Source of the DNA: Chloroflexota bacterium
Lineage (GTDB): Bacteria; Chloroflexota; Dormibacteria; Dormibacterales; Dormibacteraceae
Assembly (NCBI GenBank): GCA_005880915.1
Contig: VBIW01000037.1
Location: 106,239-170,238, forward strand
DNA length: 64,000 nucleotides
Direction of reading: 5' to 3'
The position numbers were made by a program, and so were the translations under genes. The notes under the pieces were generated by a model. The model was not told where the DNA came from. It did not search any database and worked only from the letters and a program-made list of their open reading frames with translations. Each line of letters starts with the position of its first letter. Position 1 is the stretch's first letter. This document shows positions 34,060-41,789 of the stretch, one piece after another.

Positions 34060-34800
34060 GTGGACGGTGCAGTCCTCACCGTCACCATCGATCGGGCCGA
34101 GATCCGAAATGCGGTCGACTCGGACACAGCCGCGGCGCTAGCGGAAAGCTTCGAGCGCTTCGACGCCGACGAGTCGCTCTCGGTCGCGGTGCTGACCGGT
34201 GCCGGCGGCAACTTCTGCGCCGGTTTCGACCTCAAGGCGCTGGCAGCAGGCTCGGGACGCCCGATAAGTGAGACGGGCGCGGGCCCGATGGGGCCGACCC
34301 GGATGACCCTGGGCAAGCCTGTGATCGCCGCGGTCGAGGGCTACGCTGTGGCGGGCGGCTTGGAGTTGGCCCTGTGGTGTGACCTTCGGGTTGCGGGCGG
34401 TGACGCGACGTTCGGCGTTTTCAATCGCCGCTTCGGCGTTCCGCTTATCGACCTCGGCACGGTCCGCCTGCCGCGCATGGTCGGGCATGGACGCGCGCTT
34501 GACCTGATTCTCACGGGACGGCCGGTGTCAGCCCAAGAGGCCCTGCGCATCGGTCTGGTCGAGAGGCTTGTCGAGGCCGGCCAGGCGCTGCGAGTTGCGC
34601 AAGCCTTGGCCCGCGAGCTCGCGGCGTTTCCGCAGGGTGCGCTGCGCGGCGACCGCTGGAGCGTCATTCACCAGTGGTCCCTCAGCACGGACGACGCGAT
34701 GCAAGCCGAGTACCGGGCGGGCGTCGAGGTCATTGCTTCGGGCGAAGCGCAGGAAGGCGCGCGTCGGTTTGCGGAAGGGAAAGGTCGTCACGGCGGCTGA
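34060..34800 (+). CDS. Enoyl-CoA hydratase/isomerase family protein
   Basis: A 246-residue crotonase-fold protein. Typical elements: DGAVLTVTIDRAEIRNAVDS, VAVLTGAGGNFCAGFDLKAL (oxyanion hole with Ala/Gly), KPVIAAVEGYAVAGGLELAL (second oxyanion segment GGLEL) and CDLRVAGGDATFG. Where hydratases carry the two catalytic Glu, the second site reads FGVPLIDLGTVRLPRMVG, with no Glu in the usual place, so dehydration chemistry is uncertain and another crotonase reaction is possible. GTG 34060 is the only plausible start; the N-terminus is short by a few residues. It starts 26 bases after pruA and overlaps the convergent GT87 gene by 71 bases. Confidence 0.82.
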   Translation: MDGAVLTVTIDRAEIRNAVDSDTAAALAESFERFDADESLSVAVLTGAGGNFCAGFDLKALAAGSGRPISETGAGPMGPTRMTLGKPVIAAVEGYAVAGGLELALWCDLRVAGGDATFGVFNRRFGVPLIDLGTVRLPRMVGHGRALDLILTGRPVSAQEALRIGLVERLVEAGQALRVAQALARELAAFPQGALRGDRWSVIHQWSLSTDDAMQAEYRAGVEVIASGEAQEGARRFAEGKGRHGG

Positions 34801-35911
34801 CAGCCGAACCCTGCAGCGCGGCTACTGAAAGCAGGACAAGTGCGCCCACCTCGAAGGCGAGGATCGGCGCAGGACCCCAGAACGGTTCGCCCTCCACCGC
34901 GACAATTCCTGTCAGGACATAGATCCAGGTCCATGCGGGAGTCTTTGCTCGCAGGGTCAACAATGCCGCCAGTCCCAGCATCACCAGGTCGTCGAGGTGG
35001 ACGTACGGCGTCGCGAGCATGCCGCCGACCAGTGCGCACACGAGAGGCCACTCGAGGCCGCGGTGCTGGAGGCGGTAGACGAGCACGAGGGTCCAGGCGG
35101 CGATCGCGACCTGGAGCGGTCGGGCGGCGTCGCCCAGGAAGTAAGCGAGCGTCAGCTCGCGGTTCACCGAGACGCTCGCAGCGAAGCTCAACCGCGCCTC
35201 ATAGGCGGTGATGCCGGGGACGCCGAGCGCGAGGGCTGATGCCGCGGCCAGCACGCCGAGCGCAATCACGCTGCCGGTGAAGGCACGGCCCTGGCGAGCC
35301 GCGAGGAGCGCCGGAGGCACCAGGAATGCGAGCTGGGGCTTGAGCACCAGGGCGCCGAGGGCGACGCCGGCCCAGAGCGGCCGGTTCGCGCGCAAAAGGG
35401 CATAGCAGCCGGCGACTCCTAGAGCGACGAACAGCCCAGGCTGACCCAGCTGCAGGGCGTAGATGACGGGCAGCCACCCGACGGCCGCGGCAAGGAAGAT
35501 GAGGCGAGTGCGCCCGCTGCCGGGCGCGGCGATGTGCCACGCCAGGACCAGCGCAGCCACGAGAAGCGCGCTCCAGACCCAGTAGGCCGCCGGATACGGC
35601 AGCACCGTCAGCGGCACAGCCGACCACGCCACAGGCGGCGGGCTGATGTAGCGCGCGAGCTCGGCGACCTTGATGCCCGATCCCAAGGCGTCCAGCTCCG
35701 CCTGCTGAAGGGACAGGTCGTAGATCGACGGCCAGCCGTGTGTCAGGCCGACCAGCGCGGCGGCGTAGTAGAAGGTGAAGTCGTTGTGGAACCGATCGCT
35801 CGCAGTGGCGACCGCCCACTGGTAGAGGTCGAACAGAGCAAAAGGGCCCGCGGCGGCCGCCCCGGCCGCGGTGCCCAGATTGCGCCAGCGCCGGCTCGAA
35901 GGTTCGGCCAC
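34730..35911 (-). CDS. GT87-type polytopic membrane glycosyltransferase
   Basis: 393 residues with about ten hydrophobic helices. The first periplasmic loop has FHNDFTFYYAAALVGLTHGW, where the acidic residue is in the position of the GT-C catalytic base; PSIYDLSLQQAEL and SPPPVAWSAVPLTVLPY follow. LQLGQPGLFVALGVAGCYAL and LKPQLAFLVPPALL are hallmarks of GT87/DUF2029, the family of mycobacterial polyprenyl-phosphomannose-dependent mannosyltransferases. It should add a sugar from a polyprenyl carrier to a cell-envelope glycolipid. The GTG start at 35911 is inferred. It converges on and overlaps the enoyl-CoA hydratase gene. Confidence 0.8.
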   Translation of the reverse strand: MAEPSSRRWRNLGTAAGAAAAGPFALFDLYQWAVATASDRFHNDFTFYYAAALVGLTHGWPSIYDLSLQQAELDALGSGIKVAELARYISPPPVAWSAVPLTVLPYPAAYWVWSALLVAALVLAWHIAAPGSGRTRLIFLAAAVGWLPVIYALQLGQPGLFVALGVAGCYALLRANRPLWAGVALGALVLKPQLAFLVPPALLAARQGRAFTGSVIALGVLAAASALALGVPGITAYEARLSFAASVSVNRELTLAYFLGDAARPLQVAIAAWTLVLVYRLQHRGLEWPLVCALVGGMLATPYVHLDDLVMLGLAALLTLRAKTPAWTWIYVLTGIVAVEGEPFWGPAPILAFEVGALVLLSVAALQGSAVSRRDDLSLPQTDARLPALRPKQ

Positions 35912-36131
35912 GCGCGGAGGTTACCCGAGTGGCCCAGCCCCGGAGCTCCTTGCATCTTTGCGGTCTAGGCAGCCGGGCGCCTCCGGCGCTGAAGCCTACG
36001 TCAGGGGGCCCGGCGCCGCGTCGTCACGCAGCTTTGGCTGCGCTCCTAGCTGCGCCACCCCTTCCTTGGCTCCGGCCGCCGATACCGCAAATCTGCCGCG
36101 GATCTTCGGGTCTGAGCCACTATGTGTATCC
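35912..36131. other. 220-bp divergent intergenic region with decayed palindromes
   Basis: No gene is supported. GCGCAGC-type palindromes occur, for example GCAGCTTTGGCTGC around 36030-36043, resembling GGCGCTTTGCGCC near 18340, so this may be a worn relative of the repeat flank there. Promoters for the GT87 gene (minus) and the acetyltransferase (plus) must lie here, but I cannot point to clear -10/-35 boxes. Confidence 0.4.
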
Positions 36132-36668
36132 ATGAATACGACCGCCTTTCAGGCACGGACCATCGAGCTCAGAGATGGCACGAAGCTGCAGCTTCGTCCC
36201 ATCGTGCCCGAGGACGAGGCCCTGCTCCACGAAGCCGTCGCCGCGATGTCCGAACGGACGGTCTACTTCAGGTTCTTCTCTCCGATCAAGCGGATGTCGG
36301 ATGCACTCGCGCACCGACTGGCGGTCGTCGACTACAACGATCGCTTCGCCATCGTCGCCACGACGCGCAAGCCGACCGGAAAGGAGCGCATCGTCGGCGT
36401 TGCGCGTTACGACCGCGCCAGCGGCACCGACGTCGCGGAGGTCGCGGTCGCCGTGATCGACGAGTTCCAGCGCCGGGGCCTGGGCAGTGTGCTCCTCACC
36501 GAGCTTGCCCGGGTTGGGCGCGCGCACGAAATCAAGACCTTCTCGCTGATCGTGCTGCCGGAGAACAGCGAGATGCTTGGCCTGCTGCGAAAGATGGGCT
36601 GGATCCACCAGGCCAGGCTCAGCGGCGGCATGTACGAGATATCGTTCGACCTTCCCGAGACCAGATGA
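36132..36668 (+). CDS. GNAT-family N-acetyltransferase
   Basis: 178 residues. IELRDGTKLQLRPIVPEDEA opens the fold; MSERTVYFRFFSPIKRMSDA is a segment shared with the GNAT domain of protein acetyltransferases of the Pat type. AEVAVAVIDEFQRRGLGSVL is the acetyl-CoA-binding R/Q-x-x-G-x-G/A motif, and LPENSEMLGLLRKMGW follows. It resembles the GNAT part of protein-lysine acetyltransferases but lacks their regulatory or ADP-forming domains. The ATG at 36132 is the first in frame after the promoter gap. Its stop overlaps the LysE start (ATGA). Confidence 0.82.
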   Translation: MNTTAFQARTIELRDGTKLQLRPIVPEDEALLHEAVAAMSERTVYFRFFSPIKRMSDALAHRLAVVDYNDRFAIVATTRKPTGKERIVGVARYDRASGTDVAEVAVAVIDEFQRRGLGSVLLTELARVGRAHEIKTFSLIVLPENSEMLGLLRKMGWIHQARLSGGMYEISFDLPETR

Positions 36669-37291
36669 TCGACAGCCAGCTGATCGCGTTCGCGGGGGTC
36701 TCGCTGCTTCTCGCCGTGACGCCGGGTCCGGACATGGCGGTCGTGACCAGAAATGCGCTAGCCCACGGCAAGCGTGGCGTCGTTCTGACGACAAGCGGAA
36801 TCGCACTTGCGTTGATGATCTGGATTGCCGCGACGGCGGTCGGTCTTTCGGCGCTGCTGCACGGGTCTGGCGAGGTGTTGTTCGCCCTCAAGCTGGTCGG
36901 CGCCTGCTACCTCGCCTATCTCGGCCTCCGGACGCTCCTCGAGTCGCGAGCGCGGCCCGGGGACCTCCTCGTCGGGACTCCGCCCGCCGCTCCGGCCCAC
37001 GCGGTCTTCAGGCAAGGTTTCCTTTCCGCCATAAGCAACCCGAAGCTCGGGGTCTTCTTCGTCACATTCCTCCCCCAGTTCGTGCTGCCAGGCCAGGCGG
37101 TGCTGCCGCGGCTGCTCGTGCTAGGCGTGACTTTCGCGGTCATCGGCTGGCTGTGGATGAACCTGTACGGCCTGTTCGTGACGCGGCTCCGTCAGGTCAT
37201 CACAGCGCCGCGCGTGAGGCAATGGATGCAGCGGGTGACCGGGGTGGTGCTGCTGGGCTTCGGCGCCCGGCTTGCCTTGGAGAGGATCTAG
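36665..37291 (+). CDS. LysE/RhtB-family amino-acid exporter
   Basis: 208 residues, the usual size of this family, with five to six hydrophobic helices. LLLAVTPGPDMAVVTRNALA is the family signature (TPGP near the end of helix 1), followed by LKLVGACYLAYLGLRTLL and FLSAISNPKLGVFFVTFLPQ, the conserved NPK segment. The exported substrate (threonine, homoserine, lysine or another small amino acid) cannot be told. It is translationally coupled to the GNAT gene through ATGA. Confidence 0.9.
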   Translation: MIDSQLIAFAGVSLLLAVTPGPDMAVVTRNALAHGKRGVVLTTSGIALALMIWIAATAVGLSALLHGSGEVLFALKLVGACYLAYLGLRTLLESRARPGDLLVGTPPAAPAHAVFRQGFLSAISNPKLGVFFVTFLPQFVLPGQAVLPRLLVLGVTFAVIGWLWMNLYGLFVTRLRQVITAPRVRQWMQRVTGVVLLGFGARLALERI

Positions 37292-37301
37292 ACGTCGGGC
37301 C

Positions 37302-38081
37302 TCAGCCCCACGTGAACTCGGTGCAGAGATAGTCGAATGCCTGGCCTTCGGGCATTCCGTTCGGAGAATTCTTGGGGTCGGCCGGGTTGAGTGCGAAGAC
37401 TGCGACGGTCACCCCGCCCCTGGCCGCGGCGATGACCGCAAATCGCACCTTGGTCGCCGTCTGCGAAGCGCCGAGCAGGTTCGCGGAAAAGATCTCGCCC
37501 ACGCCGTCCTGGTCGCCGATGTGCGCGCCTTTGAGGCTGGCGACCAGCGTCACGTCCTGAAACTGCGACGAGGGGAGGGCGTTGATCGTCGACTGAAGGA
37601 CCTGGTCCGGCGTCGCGCCGCTCGTTCCGACAACGGAGACCAGGCCGAGCTTCGTGCCCAGGGTGACGCCATGCGCATCTTGCGAGCGCACGGTCCAGGC
37701 GGACGAATAGTTCACCTGGAAGTTGTAGGCGGAGCTGCGGTACGTCGCCTCCTCGGGCAGCGGCGCTACGACCTTGGGCGCACAGTTGGAGGTGCACGTC
37801 GAGCGCGAGCCACCGACGAACTGCGAGAGAGCGAACCCGCCGATGCCCACCGCGGCAATGATCACGACCACGACAAGGCCGACCGCGATGAGTACCGGTG
37901 CCATCCTCTGCCGGCCCGCGGGACGGTAACCGGCCTGAGGCGGCGGCGGATAGCGGTACACAGGCGGGGCCGCGGCAGCCTGCAGCTGAACCGGCGTGCC
38001 GCACCGACCGCAGAAGGTCGCGCCTGGCGCAAGGGGCGCGCCGCATCGCCCGCAGTAAAGCGTCGGCACCTGGCTCGCCAT
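37302..38081 (-). CDS. Zinc-ribbon single-pass membrane protein
   Basis: 259 residues. An N-terminal zinc ribbon (YCGRCGAPLAPGATFCGRCG, four Cys) is followed by a Pro/Ala linker, one membrane helix (MAPVLIAVGLVVVVIIAAVG at about 60-79) and an outer domain of about 180 residues (YRSSAYNFQVNYSSAWTV). The outer domain recalls the PsbP-like or DUF-type lipid-binding folds seen in similar proteins, but I cannot name it. ATG 38081 overlaps the PrsW-like stop (TGATG). It is the last gene of the 43159-37302 set. Confidence 0.7.
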   Translation of the reverse strand: MASQVPTLYCGRCGAPLAPGATFCGRCGTPVQLQAAAAPPVYRYPPPPQAGYRPAGRQRMAPVLIAVGLVVVVIIAAVGIGGFALSQFVGGSRSTCTSNCAPKVVAPLPEEATYRSSAYNFQVNYSSAWTVRSQDAHGVTLGTKLGLVSVVGTSGATPDQVLQSTINALPSSQFQDVTLVASLKGAHIGDQDGVGEIFSANLLGASQTATKVRFAVIAAARGGVTVAVFALNPADPKNSPNGMPEGQAFDYLCTEFTWG

Positions 38082-39271
38082 CAAGCGCCTCGCGCGAGCC
38101 CGGCACGGCCCTGCTTCGAACCCGCAGCCCGTGCGGCGCCGCACGCGGGGCAGAACGCCATGGTCGGCACAATGCGATGACACTCCGGGCACGGCGAGTC
38201 GGGCCCGATCTCGTGCTCGGCGCCCTCGACGAGCAGCGCCTCATGAATAGCGAGGCGCAGAAACAGCAAAAGAGCGGCTGCGCCAACGCCGATGACGACG
38301 ACGTCGAGGATCAGGTCCTGCACCGCGAACTCGAGCATGCCGATGGCGACCTGCACACCGAACGCGACGATGATCGCCGCGAGAAGCCTCGAGCGCCATG
38401 GCCGCGCGCTGCGCCGCCGGTCGAAGCGCTGCAGCCATAGCGCGGCGGCGACCAGGGCGGTCGTACAGGCGTTGACAAGCGCGACGAGCAGACCTGTCCG
38501 CAGAAGCCGGACGGCCCAGTCGAGCGCAGAGCCGGGTGCTATCACCGGCCCGCTCAACAGCGGCCAGAACTCGGTCAGCGAGCTGGCCAGGGTGAAGCCG
38601 AGCGCGGACGCGGCGCCAAACGTGAGGCCGTCCAGGGGCTCACGGAAACGCTCCCGGAACAGATAAAGGAATAGAGGGCCCACCAGCATCAGCGCTTGCG
38701 CGATCACCGGGATCGCGATTCCCCCAAGCACGAACGCTGTTTCGCGGTCGCCCGTCAGCTGCAGCCGCGACAACGCTCCGCCCGCAAGGGCGGTGAACGC
38801 AATCCCGAGCAACGCGCCCAACACCATCGTCGCGCCGATCACGAGCCACGGCTCGGACTCGTAGACCTCGACCTCGTACAGGTACATCAAGTACAGGACA
38901 GGCAGAACGAGGACCGCGGCTACTGTCGCGAATGCCAGGAGGTGGAGCGCGGCGAGTGCCACCACCAACAGGCCGCCCGCGACGAGGGCGAGGCGAAACG
39001 GGCCGCCGCGACGGTGCGGCAGGTGAGGAAGGAGCGTGGTGATGATCGAGAGCTGGGCCACACGTTCTGTGGGCACCGCGGCGAACGCATGCGTCCTGCG
39101 GACGCTGCCCGTGGTGAGGTGCGCTCCGCAGTGGCCGCAGAACTCTCCGTCTGGCACGATCGATCCACAGTGCGGGCAGGTGACCAGCGGCGGGCCGTCA
39201 AGCGGGCGCGATGCGGGGTCCGCGGCACGGCGACCTCCGCCTTTTCGGCGGTCCGGTCCCCGCTGTTTCAC
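38081..39271 (-). CDS. PrsW-like polytopic membrane protein with two zinc ribbons, probably inactive
   Basis: About 396 residues. Zinc ribbon 1 (TCPHCGSIVPDGEFCGHCG, Cys32-48) is followed by about eight membrane helices, then zinc ribbon 2 (PCPECHRIVPTMAFCPAC). YEVEVYESEPWLVI and EPLDGLTFGAASALGFTLAS align with the PrsW intramembrane-protease motifs. The catalytic EExxK segment is replaced by PVIAQALMLVG, and the GFaxEN glutamate by Ser, so peptidase activity is doubtful. GTG 39271 overlaps the S53 peptidase stop (GTGA). It may act as a membrane adaptor or pseudoprotease. Confidence 0.7.
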   Translation of the reverse strand: MKQRGPDRRKGGGRRAADPASRPLDGPPLVTCPHCGSIVPDGEFCGHCGAHLTTGSVRRTHAFAAVPTERVAQLSIITTLLPHLPHRRGGPFRLALVAGGLLVVALAALHLLAFATVAAVLVLPVLYLMYLYEVEVYESEPWLVIGATMVLGALLGIAFTALAGGALSRLQLTGDRETAFVLGGIAIPVIAQALMLVGPLFLYLFRERFREPLDGLTFGAASALGFTLASSLTEFWPLLSGPVIAPGSALDWAVRLLRTGLLVALVNACTTALVAAALWLQRFDRRRSARPWRSRLLAAIIVAFGVQVAIGMLEFAVQDLILDVVVIGVGAAALLLFLRLAIHEALLVEGAEHEIGPDSPCPECHRIVPTMAFCPACGAARAAGSKQGRAGLARGA

Positions 39272-40908
39272 GCGCCGCCGCCTCTGATGTAGCGAATCCA
39301 GCCCGCGTCCATCGCGGCCGCGTCCATGCTGCCCCAACCCGTGGCGAAGTCCCAGCCCGTGGCGCCGTCGAAGTAGAGGTTGTTGCCGGCGGTCACATCG
39401 TGAAACGGCGAGGGGTTGAGCTTCGCGGAGTTCTCACCCATCCAGTAGAGAGCCGGGTTGGCGAACCCAACCTCGCGCAAAGCCTTTTGCTTGAGGTCCT
39501 GATTGATCAAAGCGATCGTGGCAGCCCAGAGCGGGGTCGCCGCGGAGGTTCCCCCGGCCTGCCCGTCCTGGCCGCCGAACACGATGTGGAAACCGGTCGA
39601 CGGATCAGCGTCCGCCGCCACATCCGGCACCTGGCGCAGGCCGTGCGACGAAGCCTGTACCTCGTTTTTCTGATAGGCGGGTACGGCGTAGAACTGGCTC
39701 GCACCACCGCCGCCGCCGCTTTGATCGATCGGGCTGCCCCAGGCGTATTCCTTGTAGTAGACGCCCTGCTGCGACTCGAATACGCTGGTCCCGCCGACTG
39801 ACGTAACCGTCGGCAGCGTCGAGGGAAAGCTGCCCGCGGGAGCCTGGTCGAGGCCGCACGTGTAGGCGCCGTTATCGCCACTCGCCACGAAGTGCGACAT
39901 GCCCAGCGCGATCGCGCGGTCCTGGATCGAGGCGTAGACGTTGCGCGCGCCGCTCGGGGTGTCGGCCTCGCACGAGCCGAGGCTCTCGGAGATGATCGAG
40001 CCAAGGTGGTCGGTCACCATCTGGTCCAGGGCGCGGTCGCCATGTCCGAAATCAGGCGCGGAGAAATAGACCACCAGCTTTGCATTGGGCGCCACCGCGT
40101 GTGCGATCTCCAGGTCCAGCACGGTCTCGCCCTGCGCCTTTTCCGGCGTACCCCAGCTCGGATCTCGCTTCAAGGTCAGCACCGGTCCGAATGCGGGCAG
40201 GCCGAACTCTGAGGCGAACTTGTCGAGATCCTTGAGGTTGGGGAGATCGTCGATCTCGGGCAACATGATCGTCTGCCCCGTGCCGTCGAGGCCCGCGTCC
40301 CGAAGCGGTTTGATGTTGTAGTAGGACAGGACGTCGACCGGGATGAGGCCCCCCGGCCGCACCGCGTAGCCGCGGGCGTGCCGGTAATCGTCCAGCCCGC
40401 TCACATTCGATGTAACAGCGGCAAGCGCCGGCGGCAGGCGCGGCGGGTCGAGCGTCGCATAGAAACGCGTCCCGTCCGGCATGCGGTAGCTCTCGATGTC
40501 CACGCTGAGAAGGGCTGCGGCGGCCGGCGCCGGACCGTCCGAGGCGATCAGGCTCGAGGGTGCTTGCCAGGAAGCGTGAAGACCCGCGACGTCCAGCGCC
40601 GCGACCGCTCGCTGAACCTGGGCCGGATCCGGACCGAACCGCCTCGTGTACTCGGCGGGCGAGACCGCCTTGCCGGAGGCGAGCAGCGCCGCGAGCTGGT
40701 CCTGGTTGCGGACCTTCAAGCCGAAGCTCAGGTAGACCGTCGTCGTCTGGTCCGCAGGACCGAGGTGGGCCGCGCGCTCGATGGCGGTCGCCAGCGTGGG
40801 CGGCGGCTTGGGAATCGCCGGCAGTGACCGAAGGGGCGCCGCGGTGTGCGGAGCCTGGCAGGCCGAGAGCAGCAGCAGACCAAGCGCGATGACGTGCCCG
40901 ATCCTCAC
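39268..40908 (-). CDS. S53 (sedolisin/kumamolisin-type) serine-carboxyl peptidase, lipoprotein
   Basis: 546 residues. LGLLLLSACQAP holds a lipobox with Cys17. A pro-kumamolisin activation domain spans about 50-170 (TTTVYLSFGLKVRNQDQLAA; FYATLDPP). The catalytic domain carries Glu261 and Asp265 in GETVLDLEIAH, the oxyanion Asp345 in ASGDNGAYTCG and the nucleophile Ser455 in AGGTSAATPLWA; the calcium site is near FHDVTAGNN and FATGWGSMD. S53 enzymes are acid-tolerant secreted endopeptidases. The GTG start overlaps the upstream GNAT stop by four bases. Lipid anchoring would keep it at the cell surface. Confidence 0.92.
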   Translation of the reverse strand: MRIGHVIALGLLLLSACQAPHTAAPLRSLPAIPKPPPTLATAIERAAHLGPADQTTTVYLSFGLKVRNQDQLAALLASGKAVSPAEYTRRFGPDPAQVQRAVAALDVAGLHASWQAPSSLIASDGPAPAAAALLSVDIESYRMPDGTRFYATLDPPRLPPALAAVTSNVSGLDDYRHARGYAVRPGGLIPVDVLSYYNIKPLRDAGLDGTGQTIMLPEIDDLPNLKDLDKFASEFGLPAFGPVLTLKRDPSWGTPEKAQGETVLDLEIAHAVAPNAKLVVYFSAPDFGHGDRALDQMVTDHLGSIISESLGSCEADTPSGARNVYASIQDRAIALGMSHFVASGDNGAYTCGLDQAPAGSFPSTLPTVTSVGGTSVFESQQGVYYKEYAWGSPIDQSGGGGGASQFYAVPAYQKNEVQASSHGLRQVPDVAADADPSTGFHIVFGGQDGQAGGTSAATPLWAATIALINQDLKQKALREVGFANPALYWMGENSAKLNPSPFHDVTAGNNLYFDGATGWDFATGWGSMDAAAMDAGWIRYIRGGGA

Positions 40909-41789
40909 GGGTAGGTAGCTTCCCAGACCTCGGCCTCGAACGCCACCTCGAAGCCGAGCCTTCGGTAAACGTCGTAGGCGTGCATCGGGCTGATGCCGTC
41001 CACGTAGAGCGACGCGCAGCGCGCGCCCGCGCCGCGCAGCCTGTGCAGCACCTCAGCGACCAGCCACGCGGCAAGGCCGCGCCGCCGGTGCGCGGGGAGC
41101 GTTCCCACTGAGCTCACCAGCCCGACCGGCTGCGGCCGCGGATCGTCCGCATACCGTTCGACCTCCCCAAGCGTGACCGCCACGGGCGAGTTGCCTGTTG
41201 ACGTGACCGCAAGCAGGCAAAGCTCTCGCGTCTTGCCGGCGATGATCTCCTCGCCAGCTCGGGGCACGAAGCGCCAGTGGTCGGCGAACGTGCGGTTGAA
41301 CAGGTCCGCCCAGATGCTCGTCGGGATCGTGCCGGCGTCTGCAAGTCGATAACCAGGGACAGCGACCGCATCCGGCAGACCGGCTTCCACGCTGCGGTCC
41401 ATCCGCCACCATGGCCTCACCGGCTTCAGACCTGCCCCTTCGAGCTCTTCGCCATGGCCCTTCGCAACCGTGACCTGGACGATCGAAGCGCCCGCCGCCC
41501 GAGAGAACCGCACACCCCACCGCACCATCTCGCCATAGGTGTCGCCCCGGCCCGCCGCGTAGACGTTCGCCAGGACGCCGTCAGGTGAGGGCCGGCTCAT
41601 GACGAGCACCGAGCCGGCGAGCGAGCCGCCATCGTCGACCACCCGCGACTTCGTATCCCAATCGAACCTTGCGAGCAGCCTGCGCATTCGTCCCTCATCG
41701 GGCACGAAGTCCTGCCGACCCTCCTCGCGGACCTCGCGCCGCCACAGGTCGACGAGCATAGGAAGATCCTCGACGCGTCCTGGCCTCAC
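40905..41789 (-). CDS. Tandem GNAT-domain acetyltransferase
   Basis: 294 residues with two GNAT-like halves. The second is clear: VGLVSSVGTLPAHRRRGLAA is the acetyl-CoA loop, then LYVDGISPMHAYDVYRRLGF. The first (GSLAGSVLVMSRPSPDG; FSRAAGASIVQVTVAKG) is weaker. The two-domain plan is like mycothiol synthase (MshD) and some peptide acetyltransferases, but no mycothiol genes are close. The GTG start overlaps the CDF transporter stop (GTGA), and the end overlaps the peptidase gene, so the three are co-translated. Confidence 0.75.
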   Translation of the reverse strand: MRPGRVEDLPMLVDLWRREVREEGRQDFVPDEGRMRRLLARFDWDTKSRVVDDGGSLAGSVLVMSRPSPDGVLANVYAAGRGDTYGEMVRWGVRFSRAAGASIVQVTVAKGHGEELEGAGLKPVRPWWRMDRSVEAGLPDAVAVPGYRLADAGTIPTSIWADLFNRTFADHWRFVPRAGEEIIAGKTRELCLLAVTSTGNSPVAVTLGEVERYADDPRPQPVGLVSSVGTLPAHRRRGLAAWLVAEVLHRLRGAGARCASLYVDGISPMHAYDVYRRLGFEVAFEAEVWEATYP

